A stretch of 64,000 nucleotides of DNA from Verticillium longisporum (GCA_019188255.1 JAETXT010000006.1:1116001-1180000), one strand, 5' to 3'. Positions 41,467-53,051 are shown, counted from the first letter of the stretch. A program made the numbers and translations. The notes: generated by a model from the sequence alone, not told the origin.

Positions 41467-42803
41467 GTTTTGTGTGTGGTGATCAAAGAGTGGTAGTGCT
41501 AGATAGGTTGAGTGTGGTTGATATGCGGTTTATATCAGGAAGTATCACTTGGGGTCCTTCTTAAGTAGGTGATGGGTCTGACAGTGAATCATGCAAGAAA
41601 TACCAAGACGCCCTATTGACCACTCAGGTACCAGGTCGTGATGAATGACCAAAGACGGTGAATTAGAAAAATATGCCTTGTTACACAAACGAGGTAAAGA
41701 GGCTCGAGGCAGGATTTGATACTGCAGAGAGCAAACAATTGGAGATTCAGGGGTATTGTTTGATAATGAAAAAGGTCAGGAGCTGACGTTTGTATTCACA
41801 AATGCAAATGAAGCATAGAAGCAGGACGTGCTGCTATCAAAAGGGATATCAGGGCCGCCGCCTCACACTGTCAACCATGTACGCTCGTTTGACGTTCCTC
41901 CCCGAGGCACCACACAACCTTCCGTTTGTGGTTGGTAGCCTTTCCCAGACGGACACCCGCAGGCGTTGGGTGGCCCGTCAGCGGGATGAAAGATTTCGCC
42001 CTCGAGTGAATGGGAAGCATTGGTATCGCCTGGATCGATCCGCCGAGGCTAGCCGTTACATGATGTTACGTGGTGACGCAGTCCGCAGCAACCACGAGGT
42101 GGGCGTGATCAACCTCCGAAGCTGGAAGTTATGGAGGCTCTAGAAACAAGGGGTGTGTGTGTGCCGTTCCCATGACCCGGCTGAGGACAAACCGGGTTCC
42201 ATTGGCAAACGGGAGAAGCGCTCTCCCGGAGTCAGGGGGATAAAGACTGAGCCGGGCCGATGCCGCTAATGTCGATCCGCCCTTGGCGACTCCACAGCGT
42301 TTTCCCATCTGAAATGGAGACTTTGCCTGCTGAACAGTGCCACGGCTGGTCCGACGGCGTTGTCTGGGTCAATGAAGAGTCTGAACATTGATTTGCCGGC
42401 GGGATAGAGTGTGCCAGTCGTAATCGCTGCCCACGCTGCGCTTCTTCCCCAGCACATCCGGGGAATTCATCAAACATTCAGCCAGGGACGGCAGTTTCGC
42501 GGAGTCGGCACGGCTGGATCTTGATCAAACCCCATACGACCCATCAACTTCGGAAACTCGCTCCCCTCGCCACCGGAGCTCTTCGTACAACGTCCCTCAA
42601 GGGAACCTTATCTAAGAACGCACGTTTCCCGACTCAGTTTATCAACATCTGCATGCATATCAACCGTCTGCCTCATCTACACTGTTCATTTCCCTCCATC
42701 GCTTCACTCGATTGAGTCTCAGAAACAAAGATAATCGAGCCTCATCCTCTTCTCCCTCATTTGACCACACCCCCTCACACTAAATCACATCCTTTTTCAC
42801 ACA
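41467..42803. promoter_or_regulatory. Divergent qutC/qutB promoter region
   Basis: About 1.3 kb. One candidate activator site is at 42238-42253. A 117-codon plus-strand frame (41790-42143) resembles no family. The last 100 bases before qutB are CT-rich, as in strong fungal promoters. Confidence 0.55.
42238..42253 (+). promoter_or_regulatory. Candidate QA/QUT activator site, qutC/qutB promoter
   Basis: GGATAAAGACTGAGCC has an exact GGATAA half and 13 of 16 matches to GGRTAARYRYTTATCC (recalled consensus). It lies between the divergent qutC and qutB genes. Confidence 0.38.
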
Positions 42804-43778
42804 ATGTCCGCAACACTTACAATAACCCCGAGCGCCCAGCTCACAAACACCATCAAGGCTGAGAGGCGTGAGGCCGTTGAGCGCCATGGCTACCTCTTCG
42901 GTCAGAAGATCACACACTCCCTTTCTCCCTTTCTTCACGGCACAATCTACAACGAGATTGGCTTGAACTGGGAGCAGACACGCCTCGACTCGGCCGACAT
43001 CCCCATGTTCCTCGAGCTCATCAAAGACCCCAACTTTTATGGTGCCTCCGTCACCATGCCCAACAAGGTGGCCATCATTCCCCACCTTGACGAGCTGACT
43101 GAGGAGTGCCGCGACGTCGGCGCCTGCAACACGCTCTTCATCCGCCACCGCCCCGACGGCTCTCGCATTTACTGCGGCACAAACACAGACGTCGTCGGCG
43201 TGCGCGAGTCATTCTACCAGAACGTCGCAGACCCTGACGCCGTCTTCCACAACCGCCCCGCCGTCGTCGTCGGCGGCGGTGGCGCCGCCCGGTCCGCCGT
43301 CTATGCTCTGCGCAAGTGGATGAAGGTCACAGACATTTACCTCGTCAACCGCGACGACGCCGAGGTTCAGGCCGTCATCGAAGAGTGCACCACCCGCGGC
43401 TATGGCCAGGGCCTCCGTCACATCAAGGACCCGGCTGAGGTCGCCTCGCTCGAGAGCGTCGGCGCCATCGTCGCCTGTGTGCCTAACTTTACGCCCCAGA
43501 CTGCCGAGGAGAAGGCGGCGCGGGCCGTCATCGAGGCGTTCCTCGGCAAGGAGACAAAGGGTGCCATGCTCGAGATGTGCTACAACCCTACCCCCTTCAC
43601 CGAGCTGGGCGCGCTGGCGGAGAACGCCGCGTGGCAGGTCATCCTCGGCACCGAGGCCATGATCTGGCAGGGCCTCGAGCAGGACCGGTACTGGACTGGC
43701 CGTGAGCTCGACCAGCTGCCTGTCAAGAAGGTGCAGGAGGCTATCGCGTCAAGACTGGCGCAGGCGTCAAAGTTGTAA
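42804..43778 (+). CDS. qutB: Quinate/shikimate dehydrogenase QutB / qa-3
   Basis: Intronless, 324 residues. The substrate site is formed by [17 protein letters not shown], the catalytic Lys in [14 protein letters not shown], the Asn in GACNTLFI and the Asp in [10 protein letters not shown]. The nucleotide-binding fold has [16 protein letters not shown]. It oxidises quinate to 3-dehydroquinate (and shikimate to dehydroshikimate) with NAD+, the first catabolic step in the cytosol. Divergent from qutC, convergent with qutD. Confidence 0.96.
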   Translation: MSATLTITPSAQLTNTIKAERREAVERHGYLFGQKITHSLSPFLHGTIYNEIGLNWEQTRLDSADIPMFLELIKDPNFYGASVTMPNKVAIIPHLDELTEECRDVGACNTLFIRHRPDGSRIYCGTNTDVVGVRESFYQNVADPDAVFHNRPAVVVGGGGAARSAVYALRKWMKVTDIYLVNRDDAEVQAVIEECTTRGYGQGLRHIKDPAEVASLESVGAIVACVPNFTPQTAEEKAARAVIEAFLGKETKGAMLEMCYNPTPFTELGALAENAAWQVILGTEAMIWQGLEQDRYWTGRELDQLPVKKVQEAIASRLAQASKL

Positions 43779-44530
43779 ATTGGGAAAATCATTGGGTTTG
43801 GTCATAGCGATGTATTATGTTATGTTTTGATAGGCAATAAACAGTAGAATCATCAAGAAATATGTGCAAGCAATGCTTAGGATGAAGGTGTAGTATGCAG
43901 TAAACTGGACCCAGCAACTACTTCCCGATCACCAGGTAAACCATCTTGGCAGACACATGGGAACGTGCTTGGCTCATGTCAAGGGCGCATGAAAGGTTGC
44001 TCTCCTCGTTCCTAAGACGGATCATTGAATACCCAGGGACATTACGCAATTTGCGACCTGCAATGGTTCCGAATGGATCAAGTGGCATTCATCTCCTTTC
44101 TGCTGGGGACTGGGACTGCTTTGCATGAATGGCAACAAGCAAGGGCCACCGTATTCTGTGGACGAAACACACCAGGCCACGTTGAAGACGCAGGCCAGAA
44201 TTTAGGAGTCTTCTACAGCAATACTCCGTCTTCAGTAGACATCGTGAAATATCTGCTATCGAGCTTGATGAGGTTGTTGATCGCGCAAAGTCCAATACGA
44301 GTATCGGAGCCTTTCACTAGCAACTTCCGTTTTTCTGACGCCTTCGAACAAGTCAAAGCATTCACTTCTCAGCACTGATTAAGAAATCATTCATTCAATT
44401 TCCTGATTGGGTTTGCAACAATGCTTCATTAAACATCTCCCACATCTATCAGCACAGAACCGCGCCGCAAAGGACGCCTCTCATCTGGCTAGTAACACAA
44501 CTGTGGCTCCAACAGCCGATCAAATATCCT
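43779..44530. other. Intergenic between convergent qutB and qutD
   Basis: About 750 bases, AT-richer, with no supported gene. The 117-codon frame at 44025-44378 has no recognisable features. Confidence 0.5.
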
Positions 44531-46270
44531 CTACAGGTCCTGCTTCCTCTCATACTGGTCAACCTCGCCCTCCTGCGAGCCCTTTTCCATCACGTTTCCC
44601 TCAGCGTTGGCACGGAGGCCGCCCTCATCAGAGGCCAGCTCGGCCATGATGACCTGGTTGGCGCGCCACACGGGCTTCGTGACGAACAGCCTGTCCATGA
44701 CCTCAAGAGGGATAGACTTGGTCTCGGGGATGAGGAAGAAGACGAAGAGGACGGAGAGGACCATGAGGGAGGCGAAGAAGAAGTAAACGCCGTAGCCCCA
44801 CGAGTTGAACATTTGCGGGGTGAAGCGCGAGATGATGAAGTTCCACAGCCAGTTGTTGGCGGCGGCCCAGGCCTGGCCGAGGGAACGGGTGTTGTTGTCG
44901 TAGATCTCCGAGTTGAGGACCCAGGGGGTGCCGTTCCACGAGGGGGTGTAGAAGGCGGTCCAGAGGTAGAAGAAGAAGATGGCGGCGATACCGCCGGGCG
45001 TCAGGGCCGCGTTCTCATCGGCGTTCTGGGGCTCGGCGATCTTAATGTAGCCGCCAATGATCCACATGCAGATGGAACCACCAATGGCACCGATCATGAG
45101 CAGGTTGCGGCGGCCAATGTGGTCGATCATCCACAGAATCCAGACGAAAGTAAGCACCGTCTTGACAACGCCGAAGATACCGGTGGTGAGCAGACCAGTG
45201 TTGGTGCCGCGGATGCCGAGAGAGCGGAAGACGGTGGGCGAGTAGTAGTTGACGGCGTTGATACCGGAACCATTTTGCCAGAGGAACAGCTGAAGTCATT
45301 GTCAGCGCTGCCAGAAACGGAAACAGACTATGATTTTGACTCACCATGCCACCAAGGAAGAAACGCCACTGAATCTTCTTCTGCTTGAGCGCGCCAAAGG
45401 GCTTCCAGAAACCGGCACCAACCTCGCGGCGGTACCTCTCGACGTCCTCGTTGATGTAGGACATCTCCTCCTGAATGTAGATGTCGGTAGGCTCAAGGTT
45501 ACTGGATTTTGGGTAAGCGATCTGATAGATGACTTAGAATGTTAAGTTAAAACGTACCGAATCCAGCAAAGGATCTTGAGGCCCTGCTCATTCTTTCCCT
45601 TGGAGAACAACCAACGAGGCGACTCGGGGATGAAGATGGCGCCAACAAGAAGCGTACCGGCGGGGATCAGCTGGACAGCGATAGGTGTCAGCCACTGAGA
45701 GTGGCCGGGGGTCATGGTAGAGTCGACGCCATAGTTGATCCAGAAGCCGACGAGACCACCCATCTGCCATCCAAGCTCGTAGATACCGACCAGCCGACCA
45801 CGGATGGCTGGTGGAGAAAGTTCAGAAATGTAAATGGGTGTCATGTTGGAGCATCCACCAACGCCGAAACCGGCGAGAACTCTGCCGCCGATGATGAGAC
45901 CGAGACCGCGGTCACCGTTGGCGCCGCACATCATGCCGGCGCCGACGGTGAAGATGAGGGCGAAGAGGAGGAGAGACTTGCGGCGGCCGAGGAAGTAGGA
46001 CGAGACATAGGCGCTGAGGGAGCCGAAGAAGGCACCTGCCTGGTAGACGGAGACAATGTTGGCGCGCGTCAGAGCAAGAGCGCTGTCGCTGTACTGGGCA
46101 AAGTTGAACTCTTCCTGGAAAGACTTCAGGGCGATGGTGCCGCCGATAAAGGCAGAATCGTAGCCGATCATGCACGCGGCGAACGACGCGACCGAGGCGC
46201 ACATGTAGACGCGCCAGTTGTAGACGGCCTTAGGCGTCGGCCTGTCTTCCTTGAGAGTGAGGATACCCAT
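44531..46270 (-). CDS. qutD: Quinate permease QutD / qa-y
   Basis: Exons 45558-46270, 45345-45501 and 44531-45289, with introns 45502-45557 and 45290-45344, giving 542 residues. Sugar-porter-type MFS with 12 helices: VYMCASVASFAACMIGYDSA as helix 1, YFLGRRKSLL after helix 2, FIPESPRWLFSKGK, LFLWQNGSGINAVNYYSPTV in helix 7, DHIGRRNLLM, and FLIPETKSIPLEVMDRLF at the end. The start MGILTLKEDRPTPKAVYNWR is the usual quinate-permease N-terminus. It imports quinate across the plasma membrane for the cluster's enzymes. Lies head to tail downstream of qutA on the same strand, with about 965 bp between them. Confidence 0.96.
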
Positions 46271-47235
46271 GGTGACTCAGAGTGCACCCTTCGGTCTGTG
46301 TGGCAGAGAAGAAGATACCCGAGTGGGTGGGAAGGGCACAAGAGAGGGGGAGAGTGTGTTGGGTTGATGAAGGAGGGTGAGGAAGGGAAGAATTTGCCAA
46401 AGTCTGAGGTTTTGCAGGTATTATAGTTCAGGAGGCGAGTTGGCCGTCTGTGTGGAGGGTGCAGCGGAGTTGTGTAGTAAAGGCGTGGCTCAACCCTGTT
46501 TGACTTCGCGGAGAGCCGTTTACCCCAGCTCAGCCAAGTGGGCGGGAATCCGGGGTAGAATGTGAGACGTTCTGTGAGAGGCCGTGATGCCGCCAATATG
46601 TGATGAAGTCTCTTCGGCGTGCAGGATGAACCCTTACCAGCGGGATCGGATTGAAGTTGCCCAGGGCTCACCTACCTCGATCAGCATCCGCCCAGCCATC
46701 CAAGATTGGTCTCTATGCCGGGGGGCGCCAGGTTGTTCTGGATCCCGGCAGTCCCATGTGACGTCGCCCGGCAGCATCCTTGTTGGTGTGGATGAATGTT
46801 CATCCAGCGTGGCTTGACTCGATAATGCACAACGAGTTTCCCGTTTCAAGCGATAGCGCTGCCACTAAAATGACTTGATCAAGAGGAATGGAGCCGTCAG
46901 AACTTTCAGCCGCCTCGCCTCCCGTCTTTGTGTTGTCCTTTGAACGCTGAATGAATTGTCCCACTTGGTCGAGTGTCTCTAAACGACTCCCTGGCCCTGG
47001 AGTCACATGACCGAGGCGATTGATGGACCTCCTCATGGATATGTCTTCAACCATAGGTTAGTCTTGGCTGCTTATACCCTGGCATGTGTCCAGATCTATG
47101 GGAACAGAATGTTCCGAATTCCGGGGGCATGCAGCAAGACACGAAGAACATAGAAACAACTGCCGTATCGGCTCACATGTGCCGTAACAGATCTCGGGTC
47201 ATGGGATCATGTAAAGTTGAAATTCCGCTTGAGAT
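46271..47235. promoter_or_regulatory. qutD promoter and qutA 3' flank
   Basis: About 965 bases. A candidate activator site lies at 46510-46525. No gene supported. Confidence 0.55.
46510..46525 (-). promoter_or_regulatory. Candidate QA/QUT activator site upstream of qutD
   Basis: On the qutD strand it reads GGGTAAACGGCTCTCC: an exact GGGTAA half and 13 of 16 matches to GGRTAARYRYTTATCC (recalled consensus), about 240 bp upstream of the qutD ATG. Confidence 0.4.
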
Positions 47236-49602
47236 TCATAACGCTCCAAATTCTCCACGCATGTCTGTGAAATCCGACCCCGGCGCGAACCCCAAATTCG
47301 CCATGAATTGGGGGTCTGCGTCCATACTATCTGTACAGTCTATTGCAGCTAGCTCATCCAGGATGGCATCGTGGCCAATCATCGACTCTTGCCCTGGTAG
47401 AAGCATGTAATGGGGCATCTGAAGCATCGGACTCATCATGCCAGCAGAGAACCCCGGTATTTGGTTGCTGCCGGGTGTGAATGGGATCGAGCGCGAAGTA
47501 GACGGACTTGCTGCCGTCCCTCCACCCAAGAAACTCGTTGTAGATGTCGGATAATGATCCGAAGGTGTAAGCAAGGCGTGATATTGCTGCTGCGGATGTT
47601 GAGCTTCTTGACTTTGTTGTGACAGTGTAGCCACGGGCAGACTGCGCCTATGCGCTGGCGAGTGACCCTGGTACACATCCAGATTTGGTGCTGGTGGCGC
47701 TACAGAAGATGCCTGCAAGGGTTCGGTCGCTCGCTGCCACGTGGCCTTCAGTCTGGTCATAAGGGAGTCCCATCTCTCCTTATCTTCTCCTCCCAGACCT
47801 TTCGTACGTCGGTTTGCCATACCCATAAAGGTGATGAGCAAAGGCGATGTCCCAGGTCCGAGATGATGCCATGCGTTTTCTACCGCCTCCAGAAGCGTCC
47901 AAACCAACGAGACGCGAGCATCTGGATTTAACGCCAAGGTGGCACCTAAAAAGGTGACTTGTAGAAGAAAGGCTGTTGGGAGAAAAGGGGTCGACCCTCC
48001 CAGAATAGAATTACAGAAAGAGAAGCGTGAATCCAATGCTGCAGCCAGTTCTGCTGAGCGAGGGGTATGTGATCCTGCGAATCCCTTTCCCAGGACACGA
48101 GCGAACCGGCAAAGCTGGTTGAAAGAGCTCAGGGACTGAACAGATTGCAAAGAATCACCGGAGCCGATGCTGACCTCGGAGCCAAAACCTGGCTCAGGGG
48201 CCCATGAATCCCACTCCTCTGGCCCCTCTTCAGATATTGGGGTCAGACCATCAAGTGAAGCTGGTGTCAGATGTGATGTGTGGCCCATACGCACGGATAC
48301 AATCGTATCCAGTAAGAAACAAGCCCTAACTGTTCTGCTTTGCAAGTGGTTGCTTTGCGGAGTCGCAGATGCAGCCAAGTCTCGAAGTCCCATGGCGGTC
48401 CTGACTGCGAGACCAATGTAGAGAGAAGCATTGGACGGCTTGTCCTGGCCGAGATCGACCAAGGAGAGAAGAAGGAATGCGTTTGCATACTGTAAAATCG
48501 CAAGCTCCTCAGACTCCTGGTCTCCGCCATCGACAGCTGCCTCTTTGCCGTGTCGTTGGCTCGCCATGCTTGATGTGCGTCCATTGGGAGGACTTGCTTG
48601 CGAATCGCCTATTAATGGAAGCAAGCTTCGTGCTGTGGAATATATGGCCGACGGGTCTGTCGTATGGCTTGGATCTTGGTATGCAGCAACTGCGAGAGCG
48701 CTCCATAGCTCTGCATCTCGAATCTCGTCCGAGTGGTGCGCAGCCACGAGATTGAGCAGCCGGCTCCTGTCGACAATAGGCAACCAGGAATGGGTATAGG
48801 CCAAGTAGATATCGAGGAGTCGAGAATAATTGTTGGGCAGCTTAAAGGTTCGATTTGTCGGGTTCGCCGTAGTATCATTTGTGGATGGCACACTGCGTCC
48901 CTTTCCAGAAGACTGACCCAGCTGATCTGCTTCTGTGCTGGACTCATCCTCCTCGGATCCTTCTATCCTAGGGCTCGAGCCATCTCTGCCGGACAAGAGT
49001 CGATCGATCTCCTTGCACGTTTTGGACTTTCTCCATCGTCGATGAAGACGGTTACCGGCCTCGCTCCCCATGCCAAGGAGGAGGGACTCTGGACCGGACT
49101 CCAGCGCGAGCAAGCGATCCAAGGCAGCCCCGGTGCCGGGGAAGTGCTCGAAAACCCAGACGAGAGCCGACCCGAGGGTGCGGATGAGCCAGTCTGGACG
49201 CCTCGCTTCTTGGGTGCGACGTTGTAGGTACACTCCCGGTTGAGCGAGACGCAGGCGAAGCACTGCGGTTGGACGCCGTCGCACTTTTCTCGCGCGCTGC
49301 TGTGTGTCAGCCTGATGTTCGTTTGATGAAGGATCCAGGCGCATCATGTTGAGCTCCCCATGTACGGCGTTCTACCCCAAACTGAGGAGCCGGCCACTGG
49401 CCTGGCAGCTGGTCAAGGCTCACCTTCTGCACTGGTCGCAGGCCCGTGATACTCTCTGCCTCTTCACTGGGCCAGAGGTTGACGTCGGATTGGTTTCGAC
49501 ATCATTGGTCTTTCGCTTGGGAGGCATGCTTCTCGGGGCGGATTGGTGTGCCTCGGGCGGCCGTCGTCCTCTTTCACCACGCGCTGCCCGGATTGGGGAC
49601 AA
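47236..49602 (-). CDS. qutA: Quinate pathway activator QutA / qa-1F, frame broken
   Basis: Exons 49424-49602 and 47236-49296, intron 49297-49423. The splice joins RACDQC to RSAREKC, giving a complete Zn2Cys6 cluster: CDQCRSAREKC then CFACVSLNREC, followed by the basic NVAPKKRGVQTG. The next segment (LIRTLGSALVWVFEHFPG, RLHRRWRKSKTCKEIDRLLSG) is typical of QUTA/QA-1F. The C-terminal two-thirds hold the fungal activator middle-homology region and a Gln/Ser-rich tail. QUTA binds qut promoters and is held inactive by QUTR when quinate is absent. At about 49186-49190 the frame shifts by one between GVQTG and LIRTLG; one added base gives 746 residues. Without it, nothing after the zinc cluster is translated from the normal start. 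Divergent from qutR. Confidence 0.9.
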
Positions 49603-50309
49603 CTAGGTGACGCGAAGCATACGGGTAGCTGGCTTCTCTCGTGACCGTTCGTACCATGCAATGATCATGATCGAGGGATCATGTCGCACGCGGTTGATGT
49701 TTGGGATGCAATGCAGCGGTTGCGACTCGTCGATCTGGTGAGGAGAAGCTGGAAATCCCTGGCCGGCCGACACCACGTTGCGGGGAGGCGATTGTGGTGG
49801 AGAGCGGGGGGTGACTCTGGGGAAGTTTCAGTGCTAGGGTCGCTGGCTGCAGCATGCTACAGTGAGCAAAATACAGGGCCTTCAGGGAGGGCAGCCTCGG
49901 TACCTCTGCTGGCGCATCAATCTTGCTGCGTCCCGAGGTATCCTGCTAGCTCTGCCCCTCCCGGATAAACCTTCTTCAGCCTGGGTGCAGGGTGCATCTC
50001 GGCCTGGAAGGTCGGCAGTCGAGTCGGCGAGAGGAAAGGCATCCCCCGCCATGGCTTGTACCACCACCAGGCATCGCGATCCTCTATCCGCCGCTCTGCC
50101 GCCTTCGCCAAACACCCACCGTCCCGCCAAGTCAGGCCACCTACCCCTACCCCGACCTCGACGCTCCCCACGATTCCACTCCTCGAGTACCGACCACGAC
50201 CTCCATCAGCTTTGACCGACGCGCGCGACTCGATGCATCCGTGCCTTCATGTCTCCCACGTAGCTGGTTCGCGACCCTCGACATCGTGCGTGCCTCTTCT
50301 GCGTTCGCC
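49603..50309. promoter_or_regulatory. Divergent qutA/qutR promoter region
   Basis: About 700 bases. A weaker candidate activator site is at 49963-49978 (GGATAAACCTTCTTCA, exact GGATAA half, 12 of 16). The qutR frame stays open well upstream of its chosen start, but that part is Pro/Arg/Ser-rich with no conserved features. Confidence 0.5.
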
Positions 50310-53051
50310 ATGACCATCGCAGGCATCAAGAGGCCTCTATCGGCCGTCGAGCTGGATGGCGAACATGGATTGCATCGCAAGATCACCCGAGTCAACGGCT
50401 ACGAGTCGGATGGTGTCGGAAGCCGATCCGCACCAGAGCGACACAATGGAGGTCATTGTACGATACCTTTCGCGACAGCATCGTCCTCGACGTCGTCTTC
50501 CACCGCTGACTCTGCTTTTCCAGCGACCAGCATATCGCGAGACATATCCCGAGACTCAACGCCTGGTCCCGTTCTCCACCGACCTAGCGAGCCGCCTGCC
50601 TTTCCCGCCGATGTCTCTGTCGTCCTGACTGGCATCCGAGGCTCTGGCAAGTCGACGCTGGCCATCATTGCATCAACGGCCATGAAGAGGAGAGCTCTCG
50701 ACTGCGAAAAGGCATTTCAACAAGCCACCGGCTCGACCAGTCTGGCTTACAAGAGAGAACATGGACCCGTTGAATGTCACCGTCGCCAGGCCCAAATCCT
50801 TCGCGAGGTCCTGACCCAACACGCCAAAGGTTGTCTCATCGTCTGCTCATGGATGGAGCGTGCTGTGCAAAGCCTCCTTCGTGATTTCGCCAGGACGCAT
50901 CCGGTAGTCCACATTCTCCGGGACGCCAAAGCCATCCAGGAACACCTCAAGATTGACGACGACGACAAGACGCGCAATCTTCTGAACGCCAGCAGTGCCA
51001 TCTTCCGCAGCTGTAGTAACCTCGAGTTCTTCAACGTATCCGAGTCACCAGTCGAGGCGTCCAAGACGCACTCACCCAGGGGCAGCGTCCCCTCAAACCA
51101 AAAGCCACCAGCGCCATACCTGACTTTGAAGCGTGCTGAGCGCCATTTCCTCAAATTCCTCTCACTCGTCATGCCGACCGGTTCCATCCCGTTCATCGAG
51201 TCTGCCTTTCCTCTGGCCTCCATTCCCACCGAGGACCGACGCTTCACTTATGCCCTCTCCGTGCCTCTCTCGCGATTACTTCGTGACGAGGTCGACATTG
51301 AGGATCTAGAGACCGGAGCTGATGCCATTGAAGTTGTGGTAGACGACATTGCTTTGGCGGTGAGCAAGACGGGACAGGCACCAACGCTCGACTCGGAGAA
51401 AGCCAATGACATTTCAAGAGTCATCAGCTACATACGAAGAAGCACCGTCATCCCCATCATCTATCACGTCGTTCTGCCAGCAACCACACTCGACAGCTCG
51501 TCCCTTGAAACAGTTTACATGGAATATCTCTTCCACGGTCTGCGACTTGTACCCGAATACCTTACCGTCGATCTGAGGCTAGGCGACTATGAAATGTCTC
51601 ATGTCGTCGCCTTGAAGAGGAAATCCAAGATCATGGCACACTTTACCTGTGCTGCGATCAACGGCCCGACATGGCATGATCCTGTCTGGCTCTCACATTA
51701 CCACCGTGCCCGAAGCCAAGGCTGCGATATCGTTCGTCTCATCAAGCCAGTGACTACCATTAAGGACAATTTCGACGTCGATCGGTTCAAGGGACAGGTT
51801 GAGGCCTTGGATGGTCGCCACATGCCTTTAGTCGCGTACAACTCTGGGCCACGGGGACGACACTCGGCCTGTATGAACCACGTCCTCACAAGTGTTGTTT
51901 CGGAGCCTCGACTGAACAATGGTGGTGCACCCGATGATCTGGGCCAGCCCCTTATCACTGCGCAACAGGCGACTCAAGCATTATATGGATCATTCTTGTT
52001 CGATCCCATGAAGCTTTATGTCGTCGGTGCCAAAGTTGACTACAGTCTTTCCCCAGCCATGCACAACGCGGCCTTGCAGGCACTTGGGATCCCCCACGAT
52101 TACCGCCCTTACTCCACGCCGACACTTCGGGGTTTGAAAGACCTGATCGAGGACCCGTCCTTTGCCGGTGCCTCAGTCGGCCTGCCCTTCAAGGTTGAAA
52201 TCATCACCTTGACGCATTCTCTCAGCCGTCACGCGCGGGCTATCGGTGCGGTCAATACGCTAATCCCTGTCCGACGACTGAATCCAGACGGCACGATTCC
52301 CGAGGACGAGAAATTATTCAATTGTCGCAATCGCGCCGGTCCCGTCCGGGCATTGTATGGAGACAATACTGATTGGGTCGGCATCCGGGCCTGTCTTCGC
52401 CGCGGGCTGTCCCCGGCGAACGCGGTGCGTCCGACCAGCTGTGGCCTCATCATTGGTGCTGGCGGTATGGCAAGAGCGGCCATCTACTCCATGCTGCAGC
52501 TTGGTGTGAGGAACATCGTGGTCTGGAATCGTACAATTGCCAATGCGGAGAAGATGGTCAGCCATTACACACAACTCCTCTCTCGGCGTGACCTGCCATT
52601 TTTGAGCGCCAGCTCGGAGATTGAAACACGTTTCCACGTCCTTGAGAAGCTCGACGAGCCATGGCCAGCAGACTTCCGGTCGCCAACTCTCATAGTTTCC
52701 TGCATTCCGACGCATAGTATCGGCGATGTGCCAGCGCCCAATTTCGTGGCACCATCCGCCTGGCTGGAAAGCCCTACAGGCGGTGTCCTCGTCGATCTGG
52801 GGTACAAAACACTCGACACGCCCATTCTCGACCAGGTTCGCAAGCTTTCTCACAAAGGTTGGGTTACAATGGATGGCCTCGACCTCCTGCCGGAACAGGG
52901 CTTCGCGCAATTTGAGCTCTTCACCGGCCGCCGTGCACCGAGGCGACTTATGCGGCGACATGCTTTGCGGGCATACACCGACGAACAGGGCCAGTCAAAC
53001 CTTGCTCAATTGCAACCCAGGCTAAACAACATTACTGAGCAGGAGCCATGA
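50310..53051 (+). CDS. qutR: Quinate pathway repressor QutR / qa-1S
   Basis: Intronless, 913 residues from MTIAGIKRPLSAVELDG; the open frame extends 106 codons upstream, but this Met begins the first plausible conserved segment. Three regions parallel the last three domains of the pentafunctional AROM protein, as known for QUTR. A shikimate-kinase-like P-loop GIRGSGKST is at about 108-116. A type I dehydroquinase-like region is at about 310-540. A shikimate-dehydrogenase-like region runs from about 567 (VVGAKVDYSLSPAMHNAA). The dehydroquinase Schiff-base Lys position (DIVKL in AROM) is Arg here (CDIVRL, R476). The dehydrogenase-like part keeps LPFKVEI, GAVNTL and GDNTDW. It represses by binding QUTA when quinate is low, in nucleus and cytosol. 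Confidence 0.94.
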   Translation: MTIAGIKRPLSAVELDGEHGLHRKITRVNGYESDGVGSRSAPERHNGGHCTIPFATASSSTSSSTADSAFPATSISRDISRDSTPGPVLHRPSEPPAFPADVSVVLTGIRGSGKSTLAIIASTAMKRRALDCEKAFQQATGSTSLAYKREHGPVECHRRQAQILREVLTQHAKGCLIVCSWMERAVQSLLRDFARTHPVVHILRDAKAIQEHLKIDDDDKTRNLLNASSAIFRSCSNLEFFNVSESPVEASKTHSPRGSVPSNQKPPAPYLTLKRAERHFLKFLSLVMPTGSIPFIESAFPLASIPTEDRRFTYALSVPLSRLLRDEVDIEDLETGADAIEVVVDDIALAVSKTGQAPTLDSEKANDISRVISYIRRSTVIPIIYHVVLPATTLDSSSLETVYMEYLFHGLRLVPEYLTVDLRLGDYEMSHVVALKRKSKIMAHFTCAAINGPTWHDPVWLSHYHRARSQGCDIVRLIKPVTTIKDNFDVDRFKGQVEALDGRHMPLVAYNSGPRGRHSACMNHVLTSVVSEPRLNNGGAPDDLGQPLITAQQATQALYGSFLFDPMKLYVVGAKVDYSLSPAMHNAALQALGIPHDYRPYSTPTLRGLKDLIEDPSFAGASVGLPFKVEIITLTHSLSRHARAIGAVNTLIPVRRLNPDGTIPEDEKLFNCRNRAGPVRALYGDNTDWVGIRACLRRGLSPANAVRPTSCGLIIGAGGMARAAIYSMLQLGVRNIVVWNRTIANAEKMVSHYTQLLSRRDLPFLSASSEIETRFHVLEKLDEPWPADFRSPTLIVSCIPTHSIGDVPAPNFVAPSAWLESPTGGVLVDLGYKTLDTPILDQVRKLSHKGWVTMDGLDLLPEQGFAQFELFTGRRAPRRLMRRHALRAYTDEQGQSNLAQLQPRLNNITEQEP

